A DNA stretch of 64,000 bases from Natronincola peptidivorans (GCF_900111615.1 NZ_FOHU01000002.1:213785-277784), one strand, 5' to 3'. Numbered from the stretch's first letter, positions 1 through 9,790 are shown. Numbers and translations: made by a program. The notes: generated by a model not told the origin, from the letters alone.

Positions 1-1416
1 AAAATTGATGAAAAGCAATTATTACAGATGCTAAAGAAGGGTGCAGATTTTAAGCTAAGCAGCTTGGAATTCCTTGTAGCAAAGAATGCTACCAAAGAGA
101 TTTCATTGGAAGCCTTAGATGAGAATATGAGGAAAATCTACAGCCAGCATGTAAAAACACTGCAGGCCTTTCAACAGCTAGAGACTGTAAGCTTAAATAC
201 CATTGCCTTTCACATGAAAAATGCTAGACCCAATACACTGAACGGACTAATAACAAGTCATAGGATGGCGGAGAGTAGCGGCAAAATTATTGAGGACCCC
301 CAAGAAGCCACAATAAAAAACCATATAATAAAAAACGCTGATATGCTTGGGGTTCAAGGAAGGGCAGCTGATATGGAGGCTGCAAGAGCCTTATTTAGAA
401 ATAGCATTGCATTAAACAAAGGAAATATGATGGGACTTTATGAGATGAATAGTCATATTGAAAATATCAGAAATAACCTTTCCTCTCATATAGTGAAGGA
501 TTTGGTTCAGAAGGGTGCTACTTTGGAGGATATGGAGATAGCAAAGCTTTCCTCTCAGATAGATGAAAGTCTTGAGAGAACTGATGGTAATAAAAAGATG
601 GAAAATGCCAAGGAATTATTACAAAATATTGGCACCTTAGGTCAACAAAAGGAAGCAATTTTGACTTTGATGATGAAAAATGCTATTCCCATAGATTTAA
701 AGGAAGTTCAGCATATGAATCTGTTTTTGTTAAACAAACAGCAGATTGCAGGAGAAACAGATAAAATACTAAAACTATTAGAAAATAGTAAAGAAAAAGA
801 TTTAAAGGATTTAGAAAAGAAGCTAAAGGGGTTTTTAAAGGAAACAACAGAAGCAATGAAGGCGGGCAGATATGATGCTGTAAAAACCTATCAGCAGCTA
901 TCAAAATGGCTAAAAGAGGTGGAGGGAAAGGCTCATTTGATGGAGGACACTACAAGAGAAGCTTTTCAAAGAAACAATGAGGGCTTGAAGGATTCCTTAG
1001 CCCTGCAGCAGCAGCTAAACAAAGAGGATACATTGCTGCAGCTGCCAATTATGATGGAGAACCAGGTAAAGAACCTACAAATTTATATTATGAATAAGAA
1101 AAAGGGAAGTCGAAGGGTGGACCCTAACGATATGTCCATCTTATTAAATTTTGATACCAATAACATGGGAAACATTAACATATACACTGCAGTACAGTAT
1201 AAAAATGTTGGAATGAAAATAGGGGTAAAAAGTCAGGAGGATAAAAACCTTTTTGAGGCAAAACGAAATCAAATTGAAGGCTTGCTCAAAGAACTAGGCT
1301 ATGAATTAAAGGAGATGTCCTTTAAGGTAGAGGAAGAAATACATCTTTTTTCTACAACAGAGGAAATAGATCCTTCCTACAAGCCGGCAAAAAGCTTCCT
1401 AGACATTAAAATTTAA
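1..1416 (+). CDS. Flagellar hook-length-control (FliK)-like protein, 5' end cut off by window
   Basis: The reading frame is open from base 1 and the first ATG inside the window is at 28, so the N-terminus lies outside. The visible 471 residues are mostly helical, charged and without membrane segments or a signal peptide. The last ~130 residues (around LPIMMENQ, then an alternating beta/helix pattern ending near LKEMSFKVEEE) resemble the C-terminal domain of FliK-type hook-length regulators and of uncharacterised clostridial proteins encoded beside flagellar genes. It is followed after 14 bases by an FlhB C-terminal-like gene, an arrangement comparable to Bacillus ylqG-ylqH, which supports a role in flagellar type III export. 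The specific function is inferred from context and weak family resemblance; no catalytic residues are expected. Confidence 0.6.
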   Translation, partial: KIDEKQLLQMLKKGADFKLSSLEFLVAKNATKEISLEALDENMRKIYSQHVKTLQAFQQLETVSLNTIAFHMKNARPNTLNGLITSHRMAESSGKIIEDPQEATIKNHIIKNADMLGVQGRAADMEAARALFRNSIALNKGNMMGLYEMNSHIENIRNNLSSHIVKDLVQKGATLEDMEIAKLSSQIDESLERTDGNKKMENAKELLQNIGTLGQQKEAILTLMMKNAIPIDLKEVQHMNLFLLNKQQIAGETDKILKLLENSKEKDLKDLEKKLKGFLKETTEAMKAGRYDAVKTYQQLSKWLKEVEGKAHLMEDTTREAFQRNNEGLKDSLALQQQLNKEDTLLQLPIMMENQVKNLQIYIMNKKKGSRRVDPNDMSILLNFDTNNMGNINIYTAVQYKNVGMKIGVKSQEDKNLFEAKRNQIEGLLKELGYELKEMSFKVEEEIHLFSTTEEIDPSYKPAKSFLDIKI

Positions 1417-1430
1417 AGGTGTGTGTGTGA

Positions 1431-1721
1431 ATGAAGGAAGAAAAAAGAAGGAAACAGGCAGTGGCCCTAAAGTATGATCTAGAAAAGGATGCAGCACCTA
1501 TAATCACTGCAGCTGGTGAAGGGTATGTTGCGGAAGAAATACTGGCAAGGGCAGAGGAAAATCAGGTCTCCATACATCAAGATGAAAGGCTGGTAAAGGA
1601 ATTGATTCAATTTAAGGTAGGAACAGAAATACCTCAGGAGCTATATGATGTGGTGGCACAAATCCTAGTATTCGTAGAAACGGTAGATAAAGAGAAAACT
1701 TTAAAGGGGAAGGACACCTAG
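1431..1721 (+). CDS. FlhB C-terminal-like export switch protein (YlqH type)
   Basis: This 96-residue protein corresponds to the cytoplasmic C-terminal part of FlhB/YscU export-switch proteins. The AVALKYD segment near residue 11 matches the strand that follows the autocleavage site in full FlhB, and the helix pattern IHQDERLVKEL...IPQELYDVVAQIL is typical of the family. There is no membrane domain and no NPTH cleavage motif, so it is a free-standing homologue of the kind found in many Firmicutes (YlqH). It probably acts in the cytoplasm with the flagellar export gate, but its exact role is not established. It starts 14 bases after the FliK-like gene, probably in the same operon, and precedes flagellin. 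Confidence 0.8.
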   Translation: MKEEKRRKQAVALKYDLEKDAAPIITAAGEGYVAEEILARAEENQVSIHQDERLVKELIQFKVGTEIPQELYDVVAQILVFVETVDKEKTLKGKDT

Positions 1722-1772
1722 GGATAGGTCAATAAAATCTGCCAAAAGTCTTAGGGGAATACAGAGAAATAT

Positions 1773-1800
1773 TAAAGAAAAAGTATGATTACGTCGATAA
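1773..1800 (+). promoter_or_regulatory. Sigma-D (sigma-28) type flagellar promoter
   Basis: TAAA at 1773-1776 and GTCGATAA at 1793-1800 are separated by 16 bases. The consensus is TAAA-N15-GCCGATAA, so the -10 matches 7 of 8. It lies 90 bases upstream of the flagellin start, where a motility sigma-factor promoter is expected. Confidence 0.7.
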
Positions 1801-1890
1801 AGGTAATGTAGACCTTTTATAAGAACAGTCTAAAATATTTTAATTATAGAGTAGTATTGAAATCAACTGACTAAAGGGAGGAAAAGTAGA

Positions 1891-3540
1891 ATGAGAATTA
1901 ATCATAATATTCCTGCATTAAATGCCCACAGATTATTAAATGTCAACAATGGGAACTCCGCTAAAGTACTAGAACGACTTTCTTCTGGCAAGAGGATTAA
2001 TAAAGCGGCAGATGATGCAGCAGGAATGGCGATATCTGAAAAAATGAAGGCGCAGGTGAGGGGATTAAGAAAGGCTTCACAAAACACCCTAGATGGTATC
2101 TCATTGATTCAGACAGCAGAGGGAGCCATGAATGAAGTTCACTCCATGCTGCAAAGAATGAGGGAGCTAGCGGTACAAGCAGCCAATGGAACCACCACCG
2201 ATGAAGATAGAAAATCCATTCAAGATGAAATCAATCAGTTAACTTCTGAGGTCAATAGAATTGCTAATGGTACTGAGTTTAATACGAGAAAGATTTTGCA
2301 GGGTAACGATGGACCAAATTCTAACACCACTGTACACAAAATGTCTACTGGTACATCTGCACAAATATTAGGAGTAGCATTTGCTAATGATGCAGCAGTT
2401 TCAGGCTTGGGGTCTTTGACTTCTGAAAGTCTTTCTATATGGATTGATGGAGAAGAAAGAGTTGTAAATCTTAATAAACTAGACGGCACTACCAATAATT
2501 CAACCAAAGATAATTTATTAGAGGCATTAAACAATGCCATGGGGAATCTAGGAAAAGCCATTTTTACAGATGGGGATATTCTTGAAATAAAAGCCAATTC
2601 TATTGGTGGAACTAGTGAATTAATAATAACAGGTACCGACAGAATTCTAGGAAAACTGTTTGATGCTACTTATGTAGAACCAGGTCCAACAGATCCAGCC
2701 TATGTCTTTTCTGGTGATCTTACAGTAAGAGGTGAGGCTGAAAAGGATTTAGGAAATGCCGTTGGTAGTTTTTATTTCAACAAAATGCCGGAAATAGGTT
2801 CTACCTTAACCATTGGTAAAGAAAAGGTGGAATTTTATGATAGCAGTGTTGGACCCTATACTGGTTCCAATAGGCCAATAAATATTCACAATAAAAGTAT
2901 AGAAGATATTGTTAAAGAGATTTCTAACCTTGGCTTTGATGGAGTAAAAATGCAAGTTGACTCGGGTGTATCTACGCGACTTCTAGTAGAGGCTAACGCT
3001 CCTGGTTTTACAGGTCAGGCTATATTCTTAGAGGGAACGCCGGAAGAGTTTGTTACCAATCTACAAATCGGTCCAAATCAAGGACAAGGCTTTAGACTAG
3101 TGATCGGAGATATACGGGCAAAGGAGCTAGGTATCAGCTCTACCACCCCAGATGGCAATACAGGTGTAAAAGGAGCCGCTTTTAGAAATGTTATAGAAGT
3201 AACAGATGGACTGTCTGAGGGAACCATTGAATATGCATTGGATTTATCTACAGAAGCTAGAGCTACTGCTGCTATCACAGTCTATGACAATGCCATTGTA
3301 AAGCTGGCTGGAATCAGAGGCTCTTTAGGAGCTACCCAAAATCGACTGGAATATACTGCAGCCAACCTAGACAACACAACAGAGAACTTAACTGCAGCAT
3401 TATCCAGAATCGAAGATGCTGATATGGCTTTAGAAATGTCAGAATTTACGAAGCTTAACATATTAACCCAATCAGGTGTGGCTATGCTGGCACAGGCAAA
3501 CCAAAGACCACAGTCTATTTTACAGCTATTAGGAAGCTAA
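1891..3540 (+). CDS. hag: Flagellin with large central domain
   Basis: This is the structural subunit of the flagellar filament, exported by the flagellar type III system. The first ~140 residues carry the conserved D0/D1 helices (MRINHNIPALNA, then SGKRINKAADDAAGMAISEKM). The last ~90 carry the matching C-terminal D1/D0 helices (SRIEDADMALEMSEFTK, ending LLQLLGS-like QSILQLLGS). The ~300 residues between are a beta-rich, surface-exposed variable domain. At 549 residues it is longer than the ~300-residue minimal Bacillus flagellin. The start follows an AGGGAGG ribosome site at 1875-1881. A sigma-D-like promoter lies upstream and the chaperone FliS is encoded downstream. Confidence 0.96.
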   Translation: MRINHNIPALNAHRLLNVNNGNSAKVLERLSSGKRINKAADDAAGMAISEKMKAQVRGLRKASQNTLDGISLIQTAEGAMNEVHSMLQRMRELAVQAANGTTTDEDRKSIQDEINQLTSEVNRIANGTEFNTRKILQGNDGPNSNTTVHKMSTGTSAQILGVAFANDAAVSGLGSLTSESLSIWIDGEERVVNLNKLDGTTNNSTKDNLLEALNNAMGNLGKAIFTDGDILEIKANSIGGTSELIITGTDRILGKLFDATYVEPGPTDPAYVFSGDLTVRGEAEKDLGNAVGSFYFNKMPEIGSTLTIGKEKVEFYDSSVGPYTGSNRPINIHNKSIEDIVKEISNLGFDGVKMQVDSGVSTRLLVEANAPGFTGQAIFLEGTPEEFVTNLQIGPNQGQGFRLVIGDIRAKELGISSTTPDGNTGVKGAAFRNVIEVTDGLSEGTIEYALDLSTEARATAAITVYDNAIVKLAGIRGSLGATQNRLEYTAANLDNTTENLTAALSRIEDADMALEMSEFTKLNILTQSGVAMLAQANQRPQSILQLLGS

Positions 3541-3549
3541 TAAAAAAGG

Positions 3550-3672
3550 AAAATGAAAAGTGAAAAGTGAAAAGTGAAATCAAAATTAATTTTTGGTTTC
3601 GCCGAAGGCGTTAGGTCCTAAATTTAGATTTTACATTTTTCATTTTAAATTTTAAATTCCGCCGAAGGCGGC
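3550..3672 (+). repeat. Heptamer repeat plus paired CGCCGAAGGCG hairpins
   Basis: After flagellin comes a run of ~7-base units (TGAAAAG-like, 3550-3580). The hairpin CGCCGAAGGCG follows at 3600-3610 and again at 3660-3670, exactly 60 bases apart. Between them lies an A/T stretch with TTTTTCATTTT, which is complementary to the AAAATGAAAA at the left end. The layout resembles a small dispersed repeat or MITE-like element; the GC-rich hairpins may also act as a processing or weak termination site. Confidence 0.5.
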
Positions 3673-3690
3673 AATGGGAGTGAATGATTG

Positions 3691-4164
3691 ATGATAGAAA
3701 AAGAATACCTTGCCAATCGTGTTGCTAACGCCAACAATACAGAGCTAGTGATGATTGTATATGAAGGCTTGATAGATACATTAGAGGATAGTATAGATTA
3801 CATAAATGTAGGAGCTGACAAAAAGCTAAATACTTCCCTACAAAAATGTCGAGAAATACTAGCAGAGCTTCTTTCCACCCTGCAGGGGGATTCTGAGGTT
3901 GCCAGTAATCTTAGAAGCATATATATCTATGTTAACAGATTGATCACAGAAGCTGAAAACAATAAGGATATTGAAAAGCTAAAGCTGGCAATTAAAGTAA
4001 TCAATCCCATCTATGAGGGCTGGAAGGAGTTAAGTGAAAAAGAAAGCAAAGAACCAAATGCTCCAGCTTCTGATGGACCCAAAATCGTAGCCGGTATGAC
4101 CTATGGCAAAGGGCAATTAAATGACTATGTCATAGATGATGAAAAGGAATGGCAAAAAGGATAA
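3691..4164 (+). CDS. fliS: Flagellin export chaperone FliS
   Basis: FliS binds flagellin C-termini in the cytoplasm and keeps subunits unpolymerised until export. The N-terminus (MIEKEYLANRVANANNTELVMIVYEG) has the typical FliS start and the hydrophobic helix around LVMIVYEGLIDTLEDSI. The remaining helices (residues 50-115) match the four-helix bundle. At 157 residues it is slightly longer than usual (~130) because of an acidic C-terminal tail. ATG at 3691 is chosen over TTG at 3688; GGGAG at 3676-3680 serves either. It lies 150 bases after flagellin, separated by the repeat element. Confidence 0.9.
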   Translation: MIEKEYLANRVANANNTELVMIVYEGLIDTLEDSIDYINVGADKKLNTSLQKCREILAELLSTLQGDSEVASNLRSIYIYVNRLITEAENNKDIEKLKLAIKVINPIYEGWKELSEKESKEPNAPASDGPKIVAGMTYGKGQLNDYVIDDEKEWQKG

Positions 4165-4173
4165 AAAGAGATT

Positions 4174-4229
4174 AAAACTCAGCATCTTTATGTATTGCAC
4201 TATACATTAAGGTGGCTGAGTTTTCTTTT
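4174..4229 (+). terminator. Terminator after fliS
   Basis: AAAACTCAGC (4174-4183) pairs with GCTGAGTTTT (4215-4224) around a 31-base loop and is followed by a T-rich tract. It closes the flagellin/fliS unit. Confidence 0.65.
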
Positions 4230-4342
4230 GCTTAAAATCACAAGATTTTTTAATGGCCTTGATTTTGTATCATAATATTAGCCACGGATAGCAACACTAA
4301 ATACCAATAGAAAATATTATGGGTATAAGGAGCTATCGCAAA

Positions 4343-5620
4343 ATGTCAAAATTATTTCAATACATTGGAGCCTATATGACCAAATGGTTAGCTATAGCCA
4401 CCCTTATGGGAATGGGAGGCGGCCTTTCGGCTGTTGCTTTAAATCTCTCTATCCAATACGTAACAGAAAGGAGCTATTTTCTTCCTTTATGGATTGCCCC
4501 CATGATTGGAGGCTTATTGGTTTCTATTTTATACCTATGGGATCGAAGACCGGCTGGTTTTGGTACAGATAAATATATAGATGCAGTAAATAATAGAAAA
4601 TCCTTATCCTTTAAGGTTTTCTTAACAAAGCTAGCAGCAACAGCCATCACCATTGGTTTGAGAGGCAGCGGTGGAGTAGAAGGACCAATGCTGGTAATGG
4701 GTGGAAGCCTAGCAGACGGCATATCAAAAATTAGAAAAGCAAGAATATATCTTACAGAGGAGGATCAAAGAATCCTCACCATTTGTGGCGCTGCAGGAGC
4801 TATAGGGGCTATATTTAGATCTCCCGTGGGAGGAGGGATTTTTGTAGTAGAAATATTATATCGTTCCTCCTTACATTATGGCGACCTTTTTCCTGCCATG
4901 CTTTCTTCTACTATGGGATTTGTTATCTACAGCATGCTGGCCAATGCCAACCCTTTATTTACTATACCCGACTACTTGCCCAATGTTTTAAATGTACCTT
5001 CTTTTGTACTAGCAGGAATAGTTGCAGGAATTGCCTCTATAGTATTCATGACAGTCTTTAGACATACACAAGAATTTTTCAAGAAAATCCCCTATTATAA
5101 GCTGCACCCTATGATGGGGGGAGTCGCAACTGGGTTCATCCTGTTATTTCTACCGGATGTGGCTGGAACTGGAACAAGTGTTATTCAGGAAATGATATAC
5201 AAGGTTTTCCCTATAGGGATACTGGTCTTATTAGTGATTGGAAAAATACTAGCAACCTCCTTTACCGTTGCTTCTGGAGGAAGTGGAGGCTTAGTAATAC
5301 CAGCTCTTTTTATTGGGGCAGCAAGCGGCAATGTCATGGCGGCTTTAGTTGCTAATGGGGATAGTGGTTTATATGCCTCCTTAGTAATCACAGGGATGGC
5401 TGCCTCCCTTGCCAGCATAGCAAATGTACCTATTGCTGCTGCCATTATGCTGGTGGAAATGGTGGGGCTGAGGCTTGGTGTACCCGCCACCCTAGGCAGT
5501 ATTATTGGCTATGCAATCGGTCACAGCCAGGTTATCTATGGTGTTACCTCCCCTGATCATTGGCAATTTAAAGAAATGATAGCATGGAGAAAAAATGATA
5601 TTAATAAAAAAGGTCATTAG
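4343..5620 (+). CDS. ClC-family chloride channel/antiporter
   Basis: A multi-helix membrane protein of 425 residues, the usual length for a bacterial ClC core without CBS domains. It has GSGGVEGP (residues ~108-115), the selectivity-filter motif that keeps the gating glutamate (E113). It also has GAAGAIGAIFRSPVGG in the middle and SGGSGGLVIPALFIGA in the second half. These three helix-end motifs line the anion path. It should move chloride, or fluoride/nitrate in relatives, across the cytoplasmic membrane, possibly coupled to protons. The start is placed at ATG 4343, ten bases after AAGGAG (4327-4332), rather than at ATG 4319. It is flanked by a terminator upstream and an independent gene downstream. 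Confidence 0.9.
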   Translation: MSKLFQYIGAYMTKWLAIATLMGMGGGLSAVALNLSIQYVTERSYFLPLWIAPMIGGLLVSILYLWDRRPAGFGTDKYIDAVNNRKSLSFKVFLTKLAATAITIGLRGSGGVEGPMLVMGGSLADGISKIRKARIYLTEEDQRILTICGAAGAIGAIFRSPVGGGIFVVEILYRSSLHYGDLFPAMLSSTMGFVIYSMLANANPLFTIPDYLPNVLNVPSFVLAGIVAGIASIVFMTVFRHTQEFFKKIPYYKLHPMMGGVATGFILLFLPDVAGTGTSVIQEMIYKVFPIGILVLLVIGKILATSFTVASGGSGGLVIPALFIGAASGNVMAALVANGDSGLYASLVITGMAASLASIANVPIAAAIMLVEMVGLRLGVPATLGSIIGYAIGHSQVIYGVTSPDHWQFKEMIAWRKNDINKKGH

Positions 5621-5729
5621 ATTATGGTATAATAGCCTTATGAATATATAGGTGTATATCTTTAGATAGTGATTATTACATATATACAGCCACATCTAAA
5701 GGAACATCTATCACTAAGGAGGCAAAGAA

Positions 5730-7883
5730 ATGAATATTGTTAAACAATTAGTACAGGAATTTCAACTAAAGGAATTTCAGGTAACCAATACCATTGAATT
5801 GATAGAGGAGGGAAATACGATTCCCTTTATTGCCCGCTATCGTAAAGAACGGACAGGAGAGCTAAGTGATACAGTTTTAAGGGAACTGGCGGAACGATTA
5901 ACCTACCTAAAAAATCTTCAGGAGAGAAAGGAAGAAATAACTCGCCTCATTGGAGAGCAGGAAAAGCTAACTCCAGAAATACAAGAAAAAATAAAAGGGG
6001 CAAAAACGCTGCAGGAGGTAGAGGATATCTACCGACCCTTTAGGCCAAAAAGAAGAACCAGAGCTACCATTGCAAAGGAAAAAGGCTTGGAGCCTTTAGC
6101 AGTTATTTTATATGCCCAGGAGATAAAGGAAGGGGATATAGAGAAAATAGCTGCGGAGTATATTGATGCTGAAAAGGAAGTACATACTACACAGGAAGCC
6201 TTAGCTGGAGCTATGGATATCATTGCAGAAATGATTTCCGATGATGCAGATGACCGTAAAGCCATAAGAGATATTACCTATAAGGAAGGAATCATGCTTT
6301 CAAAAGCCACAGAGGCAGAAAAGGATTCCGTTTATGAAATGTACTATGATTATAAGGAAAAGGTGAATACAGCTGCAGAACATAGAATACTAGCCATGAA
6401 TCGCGGAGAGAAGGAAGGCTTTCTAAAGGTAAAGGTAGACATAGAAGAAGATAAGATTCTTCATTATCTTAAGAAAAAAGGCTTGAAGCCAGAGGATAAT
6501 ATCACTACTACCTACGTAGAAACTGCCATTGAGGACGCATATAAACGGTTGATTGCTCCCTCCATTGAAAGAGAAATTCGCGCAATGCTGACAGAAAAGG
6601 CAGAGGAAAAGGCCATCAAGGTTTTTGGAGAAAATCTAAAAAGACTTTTACTACAACCCCCTGTAAAGGATAAGGTAGTGATGGGGTTTGATCCCGCCTA
6701 TCGTACCGGCTGCAAAATTGCCGTGGTGGATGGCACTGGAAAACTATTGGACACTATGACCATTTATCCCACTGCTCCACAGCATGATGTAGAGGGCAGC
6801 AAGAAAAAATTAAAGGACTGGATAGAAAAATATGAAATAGATATTGTTGCTATAGGTAATGGGACAGCATCAAGAGAATCAGAACTAATTATAGCTGAGC
6901 TGCTAAAGGAAGTGGATAGAAAGGTCTATTATATGATTGTAAGCGAAGCCGGGGCCTCTGTTTATTCCGCATCGGACTTAGCTTCTAAGGAGTATCCGGA
7001 TATCAACGTATCCTTAAGGGGTGCCATCTCCATAGCAAGAAGATTGCAGGATCCATTAGCAGAACTAGTAAAGATTGATCCTAAGCATGTAGGCGTAGGG
7101 CAATATCAGCATGATGTAAACCAAAAGCGTTTGGACGAAACCCTAAAGGGTGTAGTAGAAGATTGTGTAAATAGTGTGGGGGTAGATTTAAATACAGCCT
7201 CAGCTTCCCTATTGCAGTATATTGCAGGCATCAGTAAAGCAGTGGCAGATAATATCGTAAAATATAGGGAAGAAAATGGAAGATTTATCGATAGAAAGCA
7301 GTTAAACAAAGTAAAACGCTTGGGACCAGCAGCCTTTCAACAGGCGGCAGGATTTTTAAGGATAGCCAATGGGAAAAATCCGTTAGATAATACAGGGGTA
7401 CATCCTGAGTCCTATGATGCTACAGAAAAGCTGATAAAGCTACTAGCCTATGATTTAACAGAGATGAAGGAAAAGGCTTTTAGAGATATAGAAGAAAGAA
7501 TGAAGCATGAGAAGGAAGAAACTGTGTCTCAACAATTAGATATAGGGATTCCTACATTGAGAGATATTGTAAAGGAGCTTAAAAAGCCTGGGAGAGATCC
7601 AAGGGAGGAACTTCCAAAGCCTATCTTTAGAACAGATGTACTGAAGATGGAGGATTTAAAGGTGGATATGATTCTTACAGGAACCGTGAGAAATGTACTG
7701 GATTTTGGTGCTTTTGTAGACATAGGAGTAAAAAGTGATGGGTTGGTGCATATTTCTGAGTTAAGTGACAAATTTGTAAAAAATCCTATGGATGTGGTGG
7801 CGCTAGGAGATATTGTTACAGTAAAAATAATTGGCGTGGATGTCAACAAAGGAAGAATCTCTTTATCTATGAAGGGAGTCTAA
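5730..7883 (+). CDS. tex: Tex family RNA-binding protein with S1 domain
   Basis: This 717-residue protein has the full Tex architecture: an N-terminal helical region, a YqgF/RNase H-like fold (around VVMGFDPAYRTGCKIAVVD, ~residues 312-330), helix-hairpin-helix repeats (~490-560) and a C-terminal S1 domain (~645-717, GTVRNVLDFGAFVDIGVKSDG). Tex binds nucleic acid and influences transcription or RNA handling; its precise biochemical role varies by species. The ribosome site AAGGAGG is 7 bases before the ATG. A hairpin lies in the leader (CTTTAGAT-like arms, ~5660-5702), and the closest -10-like hexamer is TATAAT at 5628. Confidence 0.95.
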   Translation: MNIVKQLVQEFQLKEFQVTNTIELIEEGNTIPFIARYRKERTGELSDTVLRELAERLTYLKNLQERKEEITRLIGEQEKLTPEIQEKIKGAKTLQEVEDIYRPFRPKRRTRATIAKEKGLEPLAVILYAQEIKEGDIEKIAAEYIDAEKEVHTTQEALAGAMDIIAEMISDDADDRKAIRDITYKEGIMLSKATEAEKDSVYEMYYDYKEKVNTAAEHRILAMNRGEKEGFLKVKVDIEEDKILHYLKKKGLKPEDNITTTYVETAIEDAYKRLIAPSIEREIRAMLTEKAEEKAIKVFGENLKRLLLQPPVKDKVVMGFDPAYRTGCKIAVVDGTGKLLDTMTIYPTAPQHDVEGSKKKLKDWIEKYEIDIVAIGNGTASRESELIIAELLKEVDRKVYYMIVSEAGASVYSASDLASKEYPDINVSLRGAISIARRLQDPLAELVKIDPKHVGVGQYQHDVNQKRLDETLKGVVEDCVNSVGVDLNTASASLLQYIAGISKAVADNIVKYREENGRFIDRKQLNKVKRLGPAAFQQAAGFLRIANGKNPLDNTGVHPESYDATEKLIKLLAYDLTEMKEKAFRDIEERMKHEKEETVSQQLDIGIPTLRDIVKELKKPGRDPREELPKPIFRTDVLKMEDLKVDMILTGTVRNVLDFGAFVDIGVKSDGLVHISELSDKFVKNPMDVVALGDIVTVKIIGVDVNKGRISLSMKGV

Positions 7884-7905
7884 AAGACAATAAAGGAGGA
7901 GCATC

Positions 7906-9207
7906 ATGAATCAATCACAAGAAATTCAAAAACTAAAAACCTATCGATGGCTTATATGGGGAGTACTGGTTTTATCTTATATTATCGTATTTTTCCATAG
8001 ACTGGCATTAGGTGTAGTGCGGGAGGATCTGGTTGCCACCTTTGGTATCACTGGAACCACCTTTGCAAACCTAGGGTCTACCTACTTTTATGCCTATATG
8101 GTAATGCAAATTCCATCAGGAATTTTAGCTGATTCACTAGGTGCCAGAAAAACAGTAACCATTGGCACCTTATTGGCAGGAATAGGGTCTATCGTCTTTG
8201 GTTACGCCCCTTCTATTGCTATGGCTTTTTTGGGGAGACTTTTAGTAGGTATTGGTGTATCAGTGGCTTTTATTGCAATACTAAAGGTACAATCCCAATG
8301 GTTTTTTGAAAGGGAGTTTGCTACTATGTCAGGGATTACCTCCTTTGTTGGAAATCTAGGAGGGATTTTTGCTCAAACTCCTCTGGCTATCATGGTGGCA
8401 TACTTCACCTGGAGAAGCACCTTTGCCGCCATAGGAGTCATTAGCATAGTCATTGCCATCTTATGCTATGTTTTTGTTAAGAACTCACCTAGCGATATGG
8501 GTTTACCAACCATAGAGAGTATTGAAGGGAAAGAGAAAAAAGCAATGAAAACACCGCCCTTAGGTGAAGGGCTAAAGGAAGCCCTTTTAAACTGGAAAAC
8601 TTGGCCATCCTTCTTTGTCTTTGCAGGATTTTTTGGGGCCTTCGTTTCTCTAACGGGCACATGGGGGATTAGCTATTTAGTAGAGGTATATGAGATAACT
8701 CGTCAGGCTGCCACCAACTATACCACAGTAGCAGTATTAGGCTTGGCAATAGGTGGTATTGTTGTGGGTAAGTTTTCTGATGCTATACAAAGCAGAAAAA
8801 AACCTATGCTGATTTTTGGTAGTATTTATGTCATTACATGGGCTATTCTAGTTTTTGTTAACGGAGGAAAGCCTCCAATAGGGATCTTATATCCCCTCTT
8901 TTTTATCATGGGAATTACCTGTCCAATCTTTGTATTGGGCTGGGCCTGTAGTAAGGAAGTAAACCATCCTGGGCTTGCCGGCATTTCCACCTCGATTGTA
9001 AATATTGGGGGTTTTTTTGGGGGAGCAGTACTACCGCCTTTGTTAGGAAGGGTTTTTGATAATTATGGAGAAGTATTAAGTGTAACTGCATTATATCAAA
9101 AAGCTTTTATGTATTGCTTTATTGCCTCCGTAGTAGGATTTTTATTTGTTTTTCTAGTCAAGGAAACCCACTGTAGAAATATATATAGAGAAAATACCCA
9201 AGAATAA
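7906..9207 (+). CDS. MFS transporter, sugar-phosphate/organic anion type
   Basis: A 433-residue protein with twelve hydrophobic segments and the MFS loop 2-3 signature (SGILADSLGARKT, ~residues 75-87). The overall style (FFHRLALGVVREDL at helix 1, a central cytoplasmic loop around residue 200) fits the GlpT/phthalate-type anion:cation symporter group. The substrate cannot be told from sequence. It begins 22 bases after tex with a good ribosome site (AAAGGAGG), so it may be co-transcribed with tex. Confidence 0.85.
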   Translation: MNQSQEIQKLKTYRWLIWGVLVLSYIIVFFHRLALGVVREDLVATFGITGTTFANLGSTYFYAYMVMQIPSGILADSLGARKTVTIGTLLAGIGSIVFGYAPSIAMAFLGRLLVGIGVSVAFIAILKVQSQWFFEREFATMSGITSFVGNLGGIFAQTPLAIMVAYFTWRSTFAAIGVISIVIAILCYVFVKNSPSDMGLPTIESIEGKEKKAMKTPPLGEGLKEALLNWKTWPSFFVFAGFFGAFVSLTGTWGISYLVEVYEITRQAATNYTTVAVLGLAIGGIVVGKFSDAIQSRKKPMLIFGSIYVITWAILVFVNGGKPPIGILYPLFFIMGITCPIFVLGWACSKEVNHPGLAGISTSIVNIGGFFGGAVLPPLLGRVFDNYGEVLSVTALYQKAFMYCFIASVVGFLFVFLVKETHCRNIYRENTQE

Positions 9208-9298
9208 TAAAAAATAGAGAGAAATTCTATGAAACCATTTAGAGGATATTACGTCTAATTTTTTGATGAGGAAAATCAGGGGAAAAGGGAGTTTTATA

Positions 9299-9790
9299 AT
9301 GGATACTATGCCTATAAAAGTTGTGATCCTCAACGCTATGCCAGAAGCAATGCTGTTGATATACTTAGGGTTGGTTTTGATTGGCATAAAACCTAGTAAA
9401 AAGAGGGTTTTTATTGCAGGGATTATTCAGGGGATTGCTTGTTTTTATATAAGAAAGCATTTTGATTTTGGGCCCCATTTACTGCTACAATATGTGTCCC
9501 TTGCTGTAATCACTTGGGCTATCGTAAAGGCACCATTTTTTGCTGTCCTTATCAGCACAGCCATAGCAATAACTATGGCTATATTGCTGGAGAGTACAAC
9601 CACTATCTTTATAACCAATATAACAGAGATCACCATGGCAGAGGTGATGTCGAGAGGTTTTTTGAGGATAATAGTGTCTATGCCTTATCTACTTATTTTA
9701 ATAATTTTAGCCTATGTAGTTACAAGACATAAATTTACATTAGAGCAGGAAATTAAGATATTGAGCAAACTAAATCAAAAGGTAAAATAA
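9299..9790 (+). CDS. Small uncharacterised multi-span membrane protein
   Basis: A 163-residue protein with about five hydrophobic helices and a short basic C-terminal tail (HKFTLEQEIKILSKLNQKVK). The layout resembles the membrane sensor half of AgrC/Spo0B-type histidine kinases, ending just where a dimerisation helix would begin, but there is no kinase domain. ATG 9299 is preferred because AAGGGAG (9285-9291) sits 7 bases before it; the frame could also start at TTG 9263. It lies between the MFS gene and the FMN riboswitch. I do not recognise a function. Confidence 0.6.
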   Translation: MDTMPIKVVILNAMPEAMLLIYLGLVLIGIKPSKKRVFIAGIIQGIACFYIRKHFDFGPHLLLQYVSLAVITWAIVKAPFFAVLISTAIAITMAILLESTTTIFITNITEITMAEVMSRGFLRIIVSMPYLLILIILAYVVTRHKFTLEQEIKILSKLNQKVK

